Part shown: positions 1 through 7,027 of the stretch, one piece after another
Numbering within the stretch: position 1 is the first letter of the stretch
Layout: each line of letters starts with the position of its first letter
Source: an uncultured Sulfurimonas sp.
GTDB lineage: Bacteria; Campylobacterota; Campylobacteria; Campylobacterales; Sulfurimonadaceae
Direction: 5' to 3'
Length of the DNA: 7,674 nt
NCBI GenBank assembly: GCA_937914675.1
Contig: CALDOC010000021.1
Location: 1-7,674, forward strand
The notes under the pieces: generated by a model
The model's database searches: none
What the model saw: the letters and a program-made list of their open reading frames with translations, nothing else
What the model was told of the DNA's origin: nothing
Translations under genes and position numbers: made by a program

Positions 1-449
1 TAGGCGCCAATATTTCTGGAGTATTAGCCGGCGTCAACTATGAGGTTTTAAGTGGTACTACTGGAACAGATGGTAAAACTAATTTTAATCCAGCTCTTGG
101 TACAAACCATAAGTTCAACGGTTGGGCGGACGTCTTTTATGTCTCAGACAATGGAGGAGCTGGTCCAAAAGGTGGTTTGAAAGACGCCAACGTTCGTTTA
201 GGTTACACAGCTAAAGGCTTTGGCAAACTTCTTGGCGTATATCATGACTTTAAAGCTGATAAGAAGATTGGTTCCACTGATGATTTAGGCTCTGAAATCG
301 ATTTTCTTTATACGAACAAAATTCCTGGAGTTAATGATTTGACAGGTCTTGTTAAATACGCGTCTTATTCCGCTGGACAAGCTACTGGTTACACTCTTGA
401 CAAGCAAGTGGCTTGGATTGGGTTGGATTACAAATTCGCCACCAAATAA
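1..449 (+). CDS. Outer-membrane porin / alginate-export-like beta-barrel protein, C-terminal part (5' end outside window)
   Basis: The gene is already open at the left edge (full codons from base 3) and ends with TAA at 447-449, so about 148 C-terminal residues are visible. The protein alternates short polar turns rich in G, N and D with amphipathic stretches, as in beta-barrel strands: for example GTNHKFNGWADVFY near visible residue 36, then GKLLGVYHDFKAD, then the end AWIGLDYKFATK. There are no hydrophobic helices and no cysteine. The GTNHKFNGWAD and GKLLGVYHDFKAD elements resemble the C-terminal part of the alginate-export-like barrel proteins common in Campylobacterota; this is recalled family resemblance, not a search. 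It would act as an outer-membrane channel, substrate unknown. The aromatic residue expected at the barrel end is the F of YKFATK, three residues before the terminus. A strong hairpin follows directly, so this is the last gene of its transcript. Confidence 0.7.
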   Translation, partial: GANISGVLAGVNYEVLSGTTGTDGKTNFNPALGTNHKFNGWADVFYVSDNGGAGPKGGLKDANVRLGYTAKGFGKLLGVYHDFKADKKIGSTDDLGSEIDFLYTNKIPGVNDLTGLVKYASYSAGQATGYTLDKQVAWIGLDYKFATK

Positions 450-455
450 AATACG

Positions 456-495
456 CGAAGATTACAATCGCCAAATTGTAATCTTCGTTCTCCCT
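456..495 (+). terminator. Rho-independent terminator of the porin gene
   Basis: A perfect 13-base-pair stem (CGAAGATTACAAT at 456-468, its complement at 475-487) with a 6-base loop CGCCAA starts seven bases after the porin stop codon. It is followed by the pyrimidine-rich stretch TTCTCCCTTTC, a weak U-tract. The position and stem quality make termination of the upstream gene the natural reading. It also isolates the cotransporter gene downstream, which must then have its own promoter within 488-607. Confidence 0.75.
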
Positions 496-573
496 TTCAA
501 GCAACTCAGATTAACCCTTCGAAAAATCCTTTTAAACCATTATCCATAAAGCAAGATGGAAGTTAATTATGCC

Positions 574-601
574 TAAAATATAAGTAAAATTTATTTAAGG
601 A
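574..601 (+). promoter_or_regulatory. Candidate -10 elements and ribosome binding site of the cotransporter gene
   Basis: The gap between the porin terminator and the cotransporter gene is AT-rich. It contains several sigma70-like -10 candidates: TAAAAT at 574-579, TATAAG at 579-584 and TAAAAT at 585-590. No convincing -35 box is seen, which is usual for epsilonproteobacterial promoters. TAAGGA at 596-601 is a plausible Shine-Dalgarno sequence. It abuts the TTG at 602 with no spacing but lies 6 bases from the TTG at 608, so it favours 608 as the start. The individual -10 assignment is weak; the RBS is firmer. Confidence 0.35.
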
Positions 602-607
602 TTGACA

Positions 608-2365
608 TTGGTAAAGAAATCGATATATCCGTTATTTTTGCTTGGAATCGCTTATTTGCTGTTTTCTAGTCAAGACGCGAAAATCATCATAGCTGGGATC
701 GCCATCTTTCTAATTGGCATGGTGTTCATGGAAGATGGCTTTAAGCTTTTCAGCGGAGGCATGCTTGAGAGAGTTTTGGAAAAAAGCACGAGCAACATGC
801 CAAAAGCGATAGTGACCGGCTTTTTCGCCACGACGATGCTACAAAGTTCCTCATTGATTTCCATTATCATCATATCTTTTTTGAGCGCTGAAATGATTAG
901 TCTTTCGGGAGCGGTCGGGATAATTTACGGTTCAAACATAGGGAGCACGACAACCGCGTGGATAGTGTCGTCTTTAGGCATGAAAATCGATATCGCCCAT
1001 TACGCCATGCCTATGATTATCTTTGGCGTAATGTTTAGATTTAAAAACAACAACGCGTACAAAGGTTTTGGAAATATTTTAGTGGGTCTTGGTTTTGTGT
1101 TTTTGGGCATAGCGTACATGAAAGACGGCTTTGACGCTTTAAAAAACGGACTCGACCTTGCTCAGTTCGCGATGGATGGTTACCTTGGAATTTTAGTTTA
1201 CATTTTAATTGGCGCCGTGGCGACGGTTGTCATACAGTCAAGCGGCGCGACGATGGCTCTGATTATCACCGCGGTGGCTACTGGACAGATTGAATACGTC
1301 AACGCTCTTTCCTTAGCCATTGGAGCCAACATAGGCACAACGGTAACCGCCGTTATAGGCGCGGTTTCTTCTAACTCAAATGGAAAACGATTGGCGGTCG
1401 CCCATTTTATTTTTAACGTTTTGACGGCTATTATCGCCATAGTTTTCTTGTACCAACTAGCCGATTTTGTTGATATTCTGAGTGCGACCATTGGAATTGG
1501 CGATAAAGATTACGCCATGAAATTGGCTCTCTTTCATACGGTCTTTAACGTCATCGGGGTTTTAACCGTTTCTCCTTTTACTCATAAGCTAGTGGTTTAT
1601 TTGGAGGGTCTTTTCATTGAAGTGGAGGAGGGAGTTTCACGGGCTCAATATTTGGATGACGTGGTGATAGCCGTTCCAGAGTCCGCGTTGGTGGCGATTA
1701 AAAAAGAGGTGATTCATCTCTACGACAACGCCACGGAAGTTTTGGCTCACGCCATATCTCTGCACAGACACTCGTTTTTGAATAAGGAAAACATCCTTGA
1801 AGTCGTGAAGAACTCAACCACTAAAATCGATATTAACGTAGGGAAGTTTTATGAGACAAAAATTAAAGAACTTTATGGAGACATAGTAAATTACGCCACG
1901 TTGTCGCAAGACAAGATGGATGAAAATCAGATCAGACAGGTTTACTATTATAAAGTCGCGTCTAAAGATATTGTCGAAGCGGTTAAGGACGTAGAGGAGT
2001 TACAGAAAAACGTCAATTTTTATCAAAAAAGTAACAATGACGTAATCAAAAACGAGTACAATATTTTGAGAGAAAAGATTGCCAACACCTTGGACAAAAT
2101 CGAAGACATCAGAAATGATGAAGACGACATGGACTCTATGCTAAAAGTTAAACAGTTGAAAATAGACATCAACGAGCTTGATATCATAGAAAACGGAAGG
2201 ATTGACAGCCTTATCAGAAGTAATAGCATTACGACAAAAATGGCGACCTCATTAATAAATGATTCATCATTCGCTTATGATATTTCAAAAAGATTAATTG
2301 AAGTCGCCGTGACGTTGTGGATAGAGGATGAAGAGATTAAAACATTAACGGGAGAAGCATCATGA
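608..2365 (+). CDS. Na+/phosphate cotransporter family protein with C-terminal PhoU-like domain
   Basis: Inner-membrane protein of the Na/Pi-cotransporter (NptA/YjbB-like) family, predicted to move phosphate coupled to sodium. The TTG at 608 is preferred over the in-frame TTG at 602 because TAAGGA at 596-601 is correctly spaced only for 608, giving 585 residues. Hydrophobic segments fill roughly residues 5-330. The family's duplicated signature is visible. Repeat one has TMLQSSS (about 76-82) and GSNIGSTTTAW (about 108-118). Repeat two has VVIQSSGATMAL (about 207-218) and GANIGTTVTAV (about 239-249). After about residue 360 the protein becomes soluble, charged and helical, with many K, E and D residues, matching the PhoU-like helical domain that often follows this transporter core. 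The stop overlaps the next gene's start (ATGA), implying translational coupling. Substrate direction and true specificity cannot be read from sequence; some relatives act mainly as phosphate exporters. Confidence 0.88.
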   Translation: MVKKSIYPLFLLGIAYLLFSSQDAKIIIAGIAIFLIGMVFMEDGFKLFSGGMLERVLEKSTSNMPKAIVTGFFATTMLQSSSLISIIIISFLSAEMISLSGAVGIIYGSNIGSTTTAWIVSSLGMKIDIAHYAMPMIIFGVMFRFKNNNAYKGFGNILVGLGFVFLGIAYMKDGFDALKNGLDLAQFAMDGYLGILVYILIGAVATVVIQSSGATMALIITAVATGQIEYVNALSLAIGANIGTTVTAVIGAVSSNSNGKRLAVAHFIFNVLTAIIAIVFLYQLADFVDILSATIGIGDKDYAMKLALFHTVFNVIGVLTVSPFTHKLVVYLEGLFIEVEEGVSRAQYLDDVVIAVPESALVAIKKEVIHLYDNATEVLAHAISLHRHSFLNKENILEVVKNSTTKIDINVGKFYETKIKELYGDIVNYATLSQDKMDENQIRQVYYYKVASKDIVEAVKDVEELQKNVNFYQKSNNDVIKNEYNILREKIANTLDKIEDIRNDEDDMDSMLKVKQLKIDINELDIIENGRIDSLIRSNSITTKMATSLINDSSFAYDISKRLIEVAVTLWIEDEEIKTLTGEAS

Positions 2366-2580
2366 AAGTAGAAGAATTGTTTAAAAAAGCTGAAAAGTTT
2401 TTTAATCTAGATAAAAAAACACAAGAGAAAAAAGAGAAAAAAAGGGAAAAAATAGAGTCTTTGTTGGAGAAAAAAATAGCTTCTTGCAAAGAGAAGATAA
2501 AAGAAGCCGAATCCAAAAAGAAAAAAGAAGAGTTGATAAAAAAGTTGGATATTTTACTAAGTTTACAAGAGAAGATATAA
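2362..2580 (+). CDS. Small lysine-rich coiled-coil protein coupled to the phosphate transporter
   Basis: No known family recognised. The 72-residue protein has 23 lysines and 14 glutamates, no transmembrane segment and no signal peptide. Hydrophobic residues recur at heptad-like spacing (around IESLLEKKIASCKEKI, then LIKKLDILLSL), suggesting a helical or coiled-coil cytoplasmic protein; C42 is its only cysteine. Its ATG lies inside the cotransporter's last codons (ATGA at 2362-2365), with GGAGAAG at 2351-2357 as a well-placed ribosome binding site. The overlap, the RBS and the hairpin starting one base after the TAA stop support a real gene. Lysine-rich composition can arise by chance in AT-rich DNA, which is the main doubt. 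By context it may bind or adjust the transporter or its PhoU-like tail, but that is inference only. Confidence 0.7.
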   Translation: MKVEELFKKAEKFFNLDKKTQEKKEKKREKIESLLEKKIASCKEKIKEAESKKKKEELIKKLDILLSLQEKI

Positions 2581-2604
2581 GTTTACTCCATAGATGGAGT
2601 AAAC
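2581..2604. terminator. Hairpin between convergent transcription units
   Basis: Ten perfect base pairs (GTTTACTCCA at 2581-2590 with TGGAGTAAAC at 2595-2604) enclose a TAGA loop. The hairpin begins directly after the stop codon of the small lysine-rich gene and lies 24 bases beyond the nrfJ stop on the other strand. Neither side has a strong run of T: CCACTCTTATTATAATC follows on plus, and TTATATCTTCTCTT follows on minus. Its place between two convergent genes suggests a shared bidirectional terminator of moderate strength. Confidence 0.7.
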
Positions 2605-2628
2605 CCACTCTTATTATAATCTTTGAGC

Positions 2629-3009
2629 CTATTGAGACACTTTATGTTGTAAGTTCGACGCAAACATGAGTTCATCAAACGTTTTATTTAACGCTTTACT
2701 TTTAAAACCATTAGTCACCAACTCTTTTTGGAATCTTACGTAGTCGCCTATTTTGACGTCACTTCTCGTCACGGCGACCCAAAAAGAAAGTTGCGTACTC
2801 TCTTTAACTTCTAAGTAAGTGTAAGCCCCTCCATGTTCAACGCTAAGTACTTTACCTTGATAGAAAGGCTTGACAACTTGTTCCTCGGACATGTCTTGTT
2901 TATTAAGCTGACTCTCGCGAGCGGTATCTGCACTTTTCAATTCAATGTTTTGAGCTTCCAAGCTAAACACTGTCAAAGAGAGCAGTAAAATTTTACTAAT
3001 TAATTTCAT
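2629..3009 (-). CDS. nrfJ: NrfJ-like exported small protein with OB-like domain
   Basis: This 126-residue protein starts with a signal peptide (MKLISKILLLSLTVFSLEA, cleavage likely after A19), so it should be periplasmic. There is no lipobox cysteine and no haem motif. After a polar linker (about 20-48), residues 50-116 show a compact beta-rich pattern: GKVLSVEHGGAYTYLEV (52-68), FWVAV (76-80), KIGDYV (86-91) and FKSKALNKTFDELMF (102-116). I recall this pattern from small proteins found near multihaem cytochromes and in the nrfJ position of W. succinogenes; it suggests an OB-type fold. The ATG overlaps the end of nrfI by 14 bases, and AAAGGA in the nrfI 3' end serves as its RBS, so the two are translationally coupled. 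The name rests mainly on synteny, and the function is unknown. A role in NrfA maturation, haem or ligand binding is only a guess. Confidence 0.72.
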   Translation of the reverse strand: MKLISKILLLSLTVFSLEAQNIELKSADTARESQLNKQDMSEEQVVKPFYQGKVLSVEHGGAYTYLEVKESTQLSFWVAVTRSDVKIGDYVRFQKELVTNGFKSKALNKTFDELMFASNLQHKVSQ

Positions 3010-5392
3010 TTTTTTCCTTTAAATTTTTTTTAGGATACGCAAGCGCTATGACAAAAATCACTATGGATGAGACTATATATACCCAAGTTGGAATTGGGAC
3101 TGGGTCGCCCGTCGCGTATGAATGCATGCCCGCGAGATAAAAATTTACTCCAAAGTAGGTCATCAAAATTGAAAAAAACGCCACTACCGAAAGTACCGTA
3201 AAAAGATATGGAGAGTATATATCTTTCATGAGTCTAACATGAAGCACTATCACATAGACTAAGATTGATATATACGCCCAAGTCTCTTTTGGATCCCAAC
3301 CCCAGTATCTACCCCATGACTCGTTAGCCCAAATACCACCTAAGAAATTTCCTATGACTAAAAGAGTCAATCCCAACATAAGAATAACTTCATTAACGTA
3401 CGTCATGTTTTTTATATGTACGTCGATGTAAACGCGACTCTCTCTTCTAGCGATAAAAAGGAGCAAAGTAATCATCCCAAGTATCGCTCCAACCCCAAAA
3501 AATCCATAACTTGCGGTGATTACGGAAACATGAACGCTTAACCAGTATGACTTTAACACGGGAACAAGATTAGTTATTTGAGGGTCTATCTCTCCTAAAT
3601 ACGCGCCAAATATAAATATGCCAGCCATAATAAACGCCGCGCTTAGCGCCAAAGTAGACTTTCTTAAAAAGATAAAACTAGCTAAAATAGCTGAATATCC
3701 AATATATACCATAGTCTCATAGGTATTGCTAATTGGCGCGTAACCACCAATGTACCATCTAATCCCAATACCAAACGTATGCGTGGCTATCAAGATGGAT
3801 GAAACTATGGTAATTAATATTTTTACTTTTGAGTTTATAAGTCTATTTAAAAACATAGAGCCAAGTCCGTAAGTCAGCAAGAGAAATCCAAAGATTAAAT
3901 AGACAATCGAAAGTCTGATAAATAGTGACGTTTTATTGAACCAAATTTCAGTATCCAACTTCTCCTGTAGAGGCGTCACGCTTTTTCCAAACTTATTCTG
4001 ATATGTTCTTATACCCTCGATATACGCAAAGCCTTTATCATAATTTCTATTGTACGCGGCGTCTAGCAATCTACTTGTGGCGCGTTTGACATTGCTATCG
4101 TCCACCATTGAAAACATAGTCTTAAAATCAACCCATTTGTTGCGTTCATTGTCAGGCAAAGGATAGATAGTCAACAAAACACCTCTATAACTCATAAATA
4201 CAATATTCAATCTCTCATCAACTCTTATCACGTCTCGCTCAAACGTTCCTCTCCTAGATGGTACAAGTTGATTGGCGTCCTCTACGTATTTTGTTAGCTT
4301 ATATTCCATTTTTTCATCAAAAAAATCAGTAAACTTGACGAGTTCTTGATTATCGCTAACACCTAAAATCTTACGAAGTTTTGGTGTTTGCACTTTGATA
4401 ATATCAACTTTTTTCCAAATATCGGGACGAGAAAACATTCCTAAGACGACTTGATTCGCGTTCATTCCTTGCCATGAACTTTTTCCAGTCAACTTACTCA
4501 GAACTTCACGGTTTTGAGTGTCGAGTGGTTTCATTCTACCCACGGGATCTTGCACGACCAAAGTGGCGAATTCATCCGCCAAAGCTTTAGAGTTTTCTTT
4601 ATGCTCTTGTAAATACCGCTTTACGTATTCGCTCTCAGCGGAAGAGGGTGTTTGACTTAGCGCCAAAAATAGAGCTAAAAGAAAGGAAGCTATTGGCATT
4701 TTTTTTATTTTTTTTATCAAAAATTGAAACCTTGACTTTTTATCAAAAAGGTTTAAAATAAGCCCTAAAAATAGTAGTGCGTAACCTATATACGTTATCT
4801 CCACTCCGGGGTCTTTATTGACCGAGAGTTGCGTTCCTTTCTCATCCGTGTCGTATGAGGTTTGAAAAAATTTATATCCCCGATAATCAAGAGTGTGATT
4901 CATATAAATATCTGTATCAAATTTGGTCTCTTTTTGTGAGTCGATTACCGTTATAGCGCTACTAAAGGCTGATGGAGACCGACTACCTGGATATCTTGTC
5001 ATAGTGAAATCATTAAGTTTCAAATAAAATGGCGTTACTATATTTTCTTCACCCGCGACTATAACGTTGGATTTTTCGCCTTCTCTGATAAACATCATTC
5101 CGTCAACGCCATAATAGCGAGTGAGTCCAGCCCCAATTAAAATTAAAATAAATGATAAATGAAACATTGTCCTTGCTTTGACTCTGTACATTTTTGTTTT
5201 ATGTATGACAAGCAACATATTAATGGCAAGAAGCAACAATGATAGTTCGTACCACCAATTGTCATACACTAATTCTCTCGCTCTAGCAGTGCCAAAATCA
5301 TTTTCTACAAAGGTGCCAATGGCCGCGCCTATCGCTAAAATCAAAACTAGAAGAACCATCGTTCTATATGAACTAATTATTTTGTATACCAA
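2996..5392 (-). CDS. nrfI: NrfI, fused ResB/CcsA-type cytochrome c haem lyase (CcsBA)
   Basis: Membrane haem lyase of system II cytochrome c biogenesis, which carries haem to the periplasm and attaches it to apocytochrome. The 798-residue protein joins a ResB/Ccs1-like half to a CcsA-like half. Helices are visible near 10-28, 46-63, 76-92, 201-216 and 233-248. A large periplasmic region runs about 252-485, followed by about nine further helices to 787. The WWD haem-handling motif is at 688-704 (core SWGRYWGWDPKETW). The four histidines known to serve haem in this family can be assigned: H78 (MFHLSF) and H718 (VLHVRL) in membrane helices, and H621 (LSVHVSV) and H757 (GMHSYA) on the periplasmic side. 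The start is TTG with AAAAGG seven bases upstream; an in-frame stop lies just before, so no longer protein is possible. In W. succinogenes, NrfI is dedicated to the CXXCK haem of NrfA, and the CWTCK-bearing nrfA is directly upstream here. At 798 residues it is about 100 shorter than my recollection of the Wolinella protein. Confidence 0.92.
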   Translation of the reverse strand: MVYKIISSYRTMVLLVLILAIGAAIGTFVENDFGTARARELVYDNWWYELSLLLLAINMLLVIHKTKMYRVKARTMFHLSFILILIGAGLTRYYGVDGMMFIREGEKSNVIVAGEENIVTPFYLKLNDFTMTRYPGSRSPSAFSSAITVIDSQKETKFDTDIYMNHTLDYRGYKFFQTSYDTDEKGTQLSVNKDPGVEITYIGYALLFLGLILNLFDKKSRFQFLIKKIKKMPIASFLLALFLALSQTPSSAESEYVKRYLQEHKENSKALADEFATLVVQDPVGRMKPLDTQNREVLSKLTGKSSWQGMNANQVVLGMFSRPDIWKKVDIIKVQTPKLRKILGVSDNQELVKFTDFFDEKMEYKLTKYVEDANQLVPSRRGTFERDVIRVDERLNIVFMSYRGVLLTIYPLPDNERNKWVDFKTMFSMVDDSNVKRATSRLLDAAYNRNYDKGFAYIEGIRTYQNKFGKSVTPLQEKLDTEIWFNKTSLFIRLSIVYLIFGFLLLTYGLGSMFLNRLINSKVKILITIVSSILIATHTFGIGIRWYIGGYAPISNTYETMVYIGYSAILASFIFLRKSTLALSAAFIMAGIFIFGAYLGEIDPQITNLVPVLKSYWLSVHVSVITASYGFFGVGAILGMITLLLFIARRESRVYIDVHIKNMTYVNEVILMLGLTLLVIGNFLGGIWANESWGRYWGWDPKETWAYISILVYVIVLHVRLMKDIYSPYLFTVLSVVAFFSILMTYFGVNFYLAGMHSYATGDPVPIPTWVYIVSSIVIFVIALAYPKKNLKEKNEIN
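4699..4715 (-). repeat. A8-T-A8 tract at the ResB/CcsA junction of nrfI
   Basis: In the coding direction, eight A, one T and eight A run through codons for the KKIKKM stretch at about residues 227-232, ending in an ATG (M232). The following residues PIASFLLALFLALSQTPSSA look like a signal peptide or membrane anchor with a cleavage-like SSA. The homopolymers are the kind at which polymerase or ribosome slippage occurs. The annotated frame is continuous through the tract, so no frameshift is present in this sequence. Confidence 0.6.
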
Positions 5393-5418
5393 AAATAAAC
5401 CTTTTAAGCATCTCTATG

Positions 5419-5470
5419 AACGCATTTTAAAAGAAAGAGACTTTAAAGTCTCTTTCTTTTAAAATGCGTT
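5419..5470. terminator. Perfect 52-base palindrome between nrfA and nrfI, probable partial bidirectional terminator
   Basis: Bases 5419-5444 and 5445-5470 are exact reverse complements: two 26-base arms with no spacer. The arms read inward as AACGCATTTT, AAAAGAAAGA and GACTTT. The inner stem AGAGACTTTAAAGTCTCT is flanked by an A-rich stretch on one side and TTCTTTT on the other. The same terminator-like layout (stem then U-tract) is therefore present on both strands. It lies after nrfA and 27 bases before the nrfI start on the nrf coding strand. Because nrfI needs to be transcribed, probably from the nrfH promoter, partial termination or mRNA 3'-end protection of nrfHA is the likely role. Confidence 0.7.
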
Positions 5471-5495
5471 ACTTAGGAACAACTCCCTAAGTAAC
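5468..5495 (-). terminator. Second hairpin immediately after nrfA
   Basis: GTTACTTAGG (5468-5477) pairs perfectly with CCTAAGTAAC (5486-5495) around an 8-base loop. It begins 11 bases after the nrfA stop codon in the direction of transcription. It shares bases 5468-5470 with the outer end of the large palindrome, so the two stems abut and cannot both be complete. On the nrf strand it is followed by GCATTTTAAAAG, a short U-run only, so it may be a weak terminator or an RNA-stabilising element. Confidence 0.6.
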
Positions 5496-5506
5496 ATCAC
5501 TAATCT

Positions 5507-7012
5507 TTATCTATAAAATGATGATTTCACATCAACGTCTTTTCTAGATTCCATATTTAAGTTTCCATTTTTAACAGCGGTTTTATACCACTCTTGTTCT
5601 AATGTAGCTTTAAATTTTAATTTAGCCGCAACTAGATTTTCTAAAGGAACACCCGATAATTTCTGAGCTTTTTCTTTAGTTGAAAAATCAGGCGCGATAT
5701 AGTCAGTCACTCCATGTTTTGCAAGAACCGCTACAAGACCAAGTCTCGCGTTCATCGCTGATTCATTCGCAACGGCTAAAAGACGTAACGTCTCTTCAGG
5801 AGCGTGAAAGAACGCTGGATGAGAAGCAACCGCGTAATCCCATTTCCACTGACCACTTCTAATATGTTCGCGAATAGCTTTCAACTCTTCGTCGCTAGCG
5901 CCGGCTTCCATAGCTTTAGCTGTCTCTAAGTGGGCTTTCGCCAAGTTATCCATAGCTAGTTCATGCAGTTGATCTTTTCTTTCATACTTTCTATGAACGA
6001 TTTCTTCAAGTGTTTTTTCACTCTCTCTATGGCATGTCATACAACTTCTATCCATAGTGTTTAATGGGTTTTGTAGTTGGTGATCGCTATATTTTACGGC
6101 GCCTTCTTGCGTGTATGGCATATGACAATCAGCGCATGATACGCCTTTTTGAGCATGTATTCCAGTTTTAAACAGTTCATAGCCCGGATGTTGCGTTTTA
6201 AGCATTGGCGTTTTGGATAACTTATGAGTCCAATCTGAGAAACCAATGTCATTATAGTACTTTTCAGCGCCTTCCGCCGTTAAACCATTCGCCCAAGGCA
6301 AAGTTACAACTTTAGCCACTTTTGCGACGCCGTCTTTATCCGTCCACTCAGTTTTTTTGAAATAATATTCAACATGGCATTGAGCGCAAACAAGGTTGCG
6401 TTTTTCTTGATGAGTGGAGTCTGCGAACGTTGGTAGTCCAGCGGATATCAAAGCGCGATCCAAATGAGGTCTTCTTACGCTAAGAACGCCCGTTTTGTTG
6501 TCATGACAATCGGCGCAACCAATTGAGTTTACAATTTCAGAACCATACTTGGCCCATTTGCCTGTAAAATATTCTAATTCACCGTCTCTTTCTATAATTC
6601 TTGGAACGTCTGGAGATTTACAAGTCCAACACGCCGTAGGCATTGGTCCCGACTTCGCGTCTACTGGATCGCCCGTTCTTAGTGAATTTACATTATCTTG
6701 AAGCGCATAGTAATGACCGCGAGGAGCGTTGTAGTCCTTTGAAAAACCATAACCAGCCCATAAAATCGCTAACTGAGATTTATCTTTAAGCATATCTTTA
6801 ATCTCATCGCCTTCTTTCGTCTTTTTCCAAGAACTATATTGTCTAGGATAGTATCTAGACCACTCTTCACTCTTATTTTTGCTAGCTTCAGCGACAATTG
6901 GCGCGGTTGCCAACTCGACGCGTTCCGCCTCTCGCGCGTTAACGCTACTAACCATCAGTGAGATAAAACCAATTGCGGCCAATGAGCCTGCAAGCAATAA
7001 CTTATACTTCAT
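5507..7012 (-). CDS. nrfA: NrfA, pentahaem cytochrome c nitrite reductase (ammonia-forming)
   Basis: Periplasmic catalytic subunit that reduces nitrite to ammonium with six electrons (EC 1.7.2.2). The 501 residues begin with a signal peptide, cleaved probably after A26 (SSVNA). Five haem sites are visible: the special catalytic CWTCK (C128-K132), with lysine as axial ligand, then CADCH (166-170), CAQCH (209-213), CADCH (293-297) and CMTCH (324-328). Active-site residues known from E. coli and W. succinogenes are present: R112 (SLRTGDP), Y216 (CHVEYYF) and H275 (LKTQHP). The calcium-site residues E215, K272 and Q274 also match. Length agrees with the family (about 480-510). The ATG is preceded by AAAGGG with suitable spacing. 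Only 15 bases separate it from nrfH, indicating one transcript. Nothing is missing or truncated. Confidence 0.98.
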   Translation of the reverse strand: MKYKLLLAGSLAAIGFISLMVSSVNAREAERVELATAPIVAEASKNKSEEWSRYYPRQYSSWKKTKEGDEIKDMLKDKSQLAILWAGYGFSKDYNAPRGHYYALQDNVNSLRTGDPVDAKSGPMPTACWTCKSPDVPRIIERDGELEYFTGKWAKYGSEIVNSIGCADCHDNKTGVLSVRRPHLDRALISAGLPTFADSTHQEKRNLVCAQCHVEYYFKKTEWTDKDGVAKVAKVVTLPWANGLTAEGAEKYYNDIGFSDWTHKLSKTPMLKTQHPGYELFKTGIHAQKGVSCADCHMPYTQEGAVKYSDHQLQNPLNTMDRSCMTCHRESEKTLEEIVHRKYERKDQLHELAMDNLAKAHLETAKAMEAGASDEELKAIREHIRSGQWKWDYAVASHPAFFHAPEETLRLLAVANESAMNARLGLVAVLAKHGVTDYIAPDFSTKEKAQKLSGVPLENLVAAKLKFKATLEQEWYKTAVKNGNLNMESRKDVDVKSSFYR

Positions 7013-7027
7013 TCTTTTTCCCTTTAT

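Noticed and set aside
349..549. Open frame of 66 codons overlapping the porin end and its terminator
   Set aside because: It lies in another frame of the porin gene, runs through the terminator hairpin, has no RBS and encodes no recognisable protein.
1198..1491. Minus-strand open frame of 97 codons inside the cotransporter gene, with similar ones at 670-873 and 2023-2229
   Set aside because: These are antisense shadows of a well-supported gene; their composition mirrors the hydrophobic codons of the other strand and none has a plausible RBS or neighbour.
2952..3009. NrfJ as a lipoprotein
   Set aside because: The signal peptide ends SLEAQN with no cysteine near the cleavage site, so a lipobox is absent; it should be a soluble exported protein.
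4690..4720. Possible frameshift or split of nrfI into separate ResB and CcsA genes at the A-tract
   Set aside because: The reading frame is intact across the tract and both halves carry their conserved residues, so the sequence shows one fused gene. Slippage is kept only as a finding.
5178..5462. Plus-strand open frame of 94 codons antisense to the nrfI start and running into the palindrome
   Set aside because: It ends inside the palindrome, has no family resemblance, and lies opposite the conserved first helices of NrfI.
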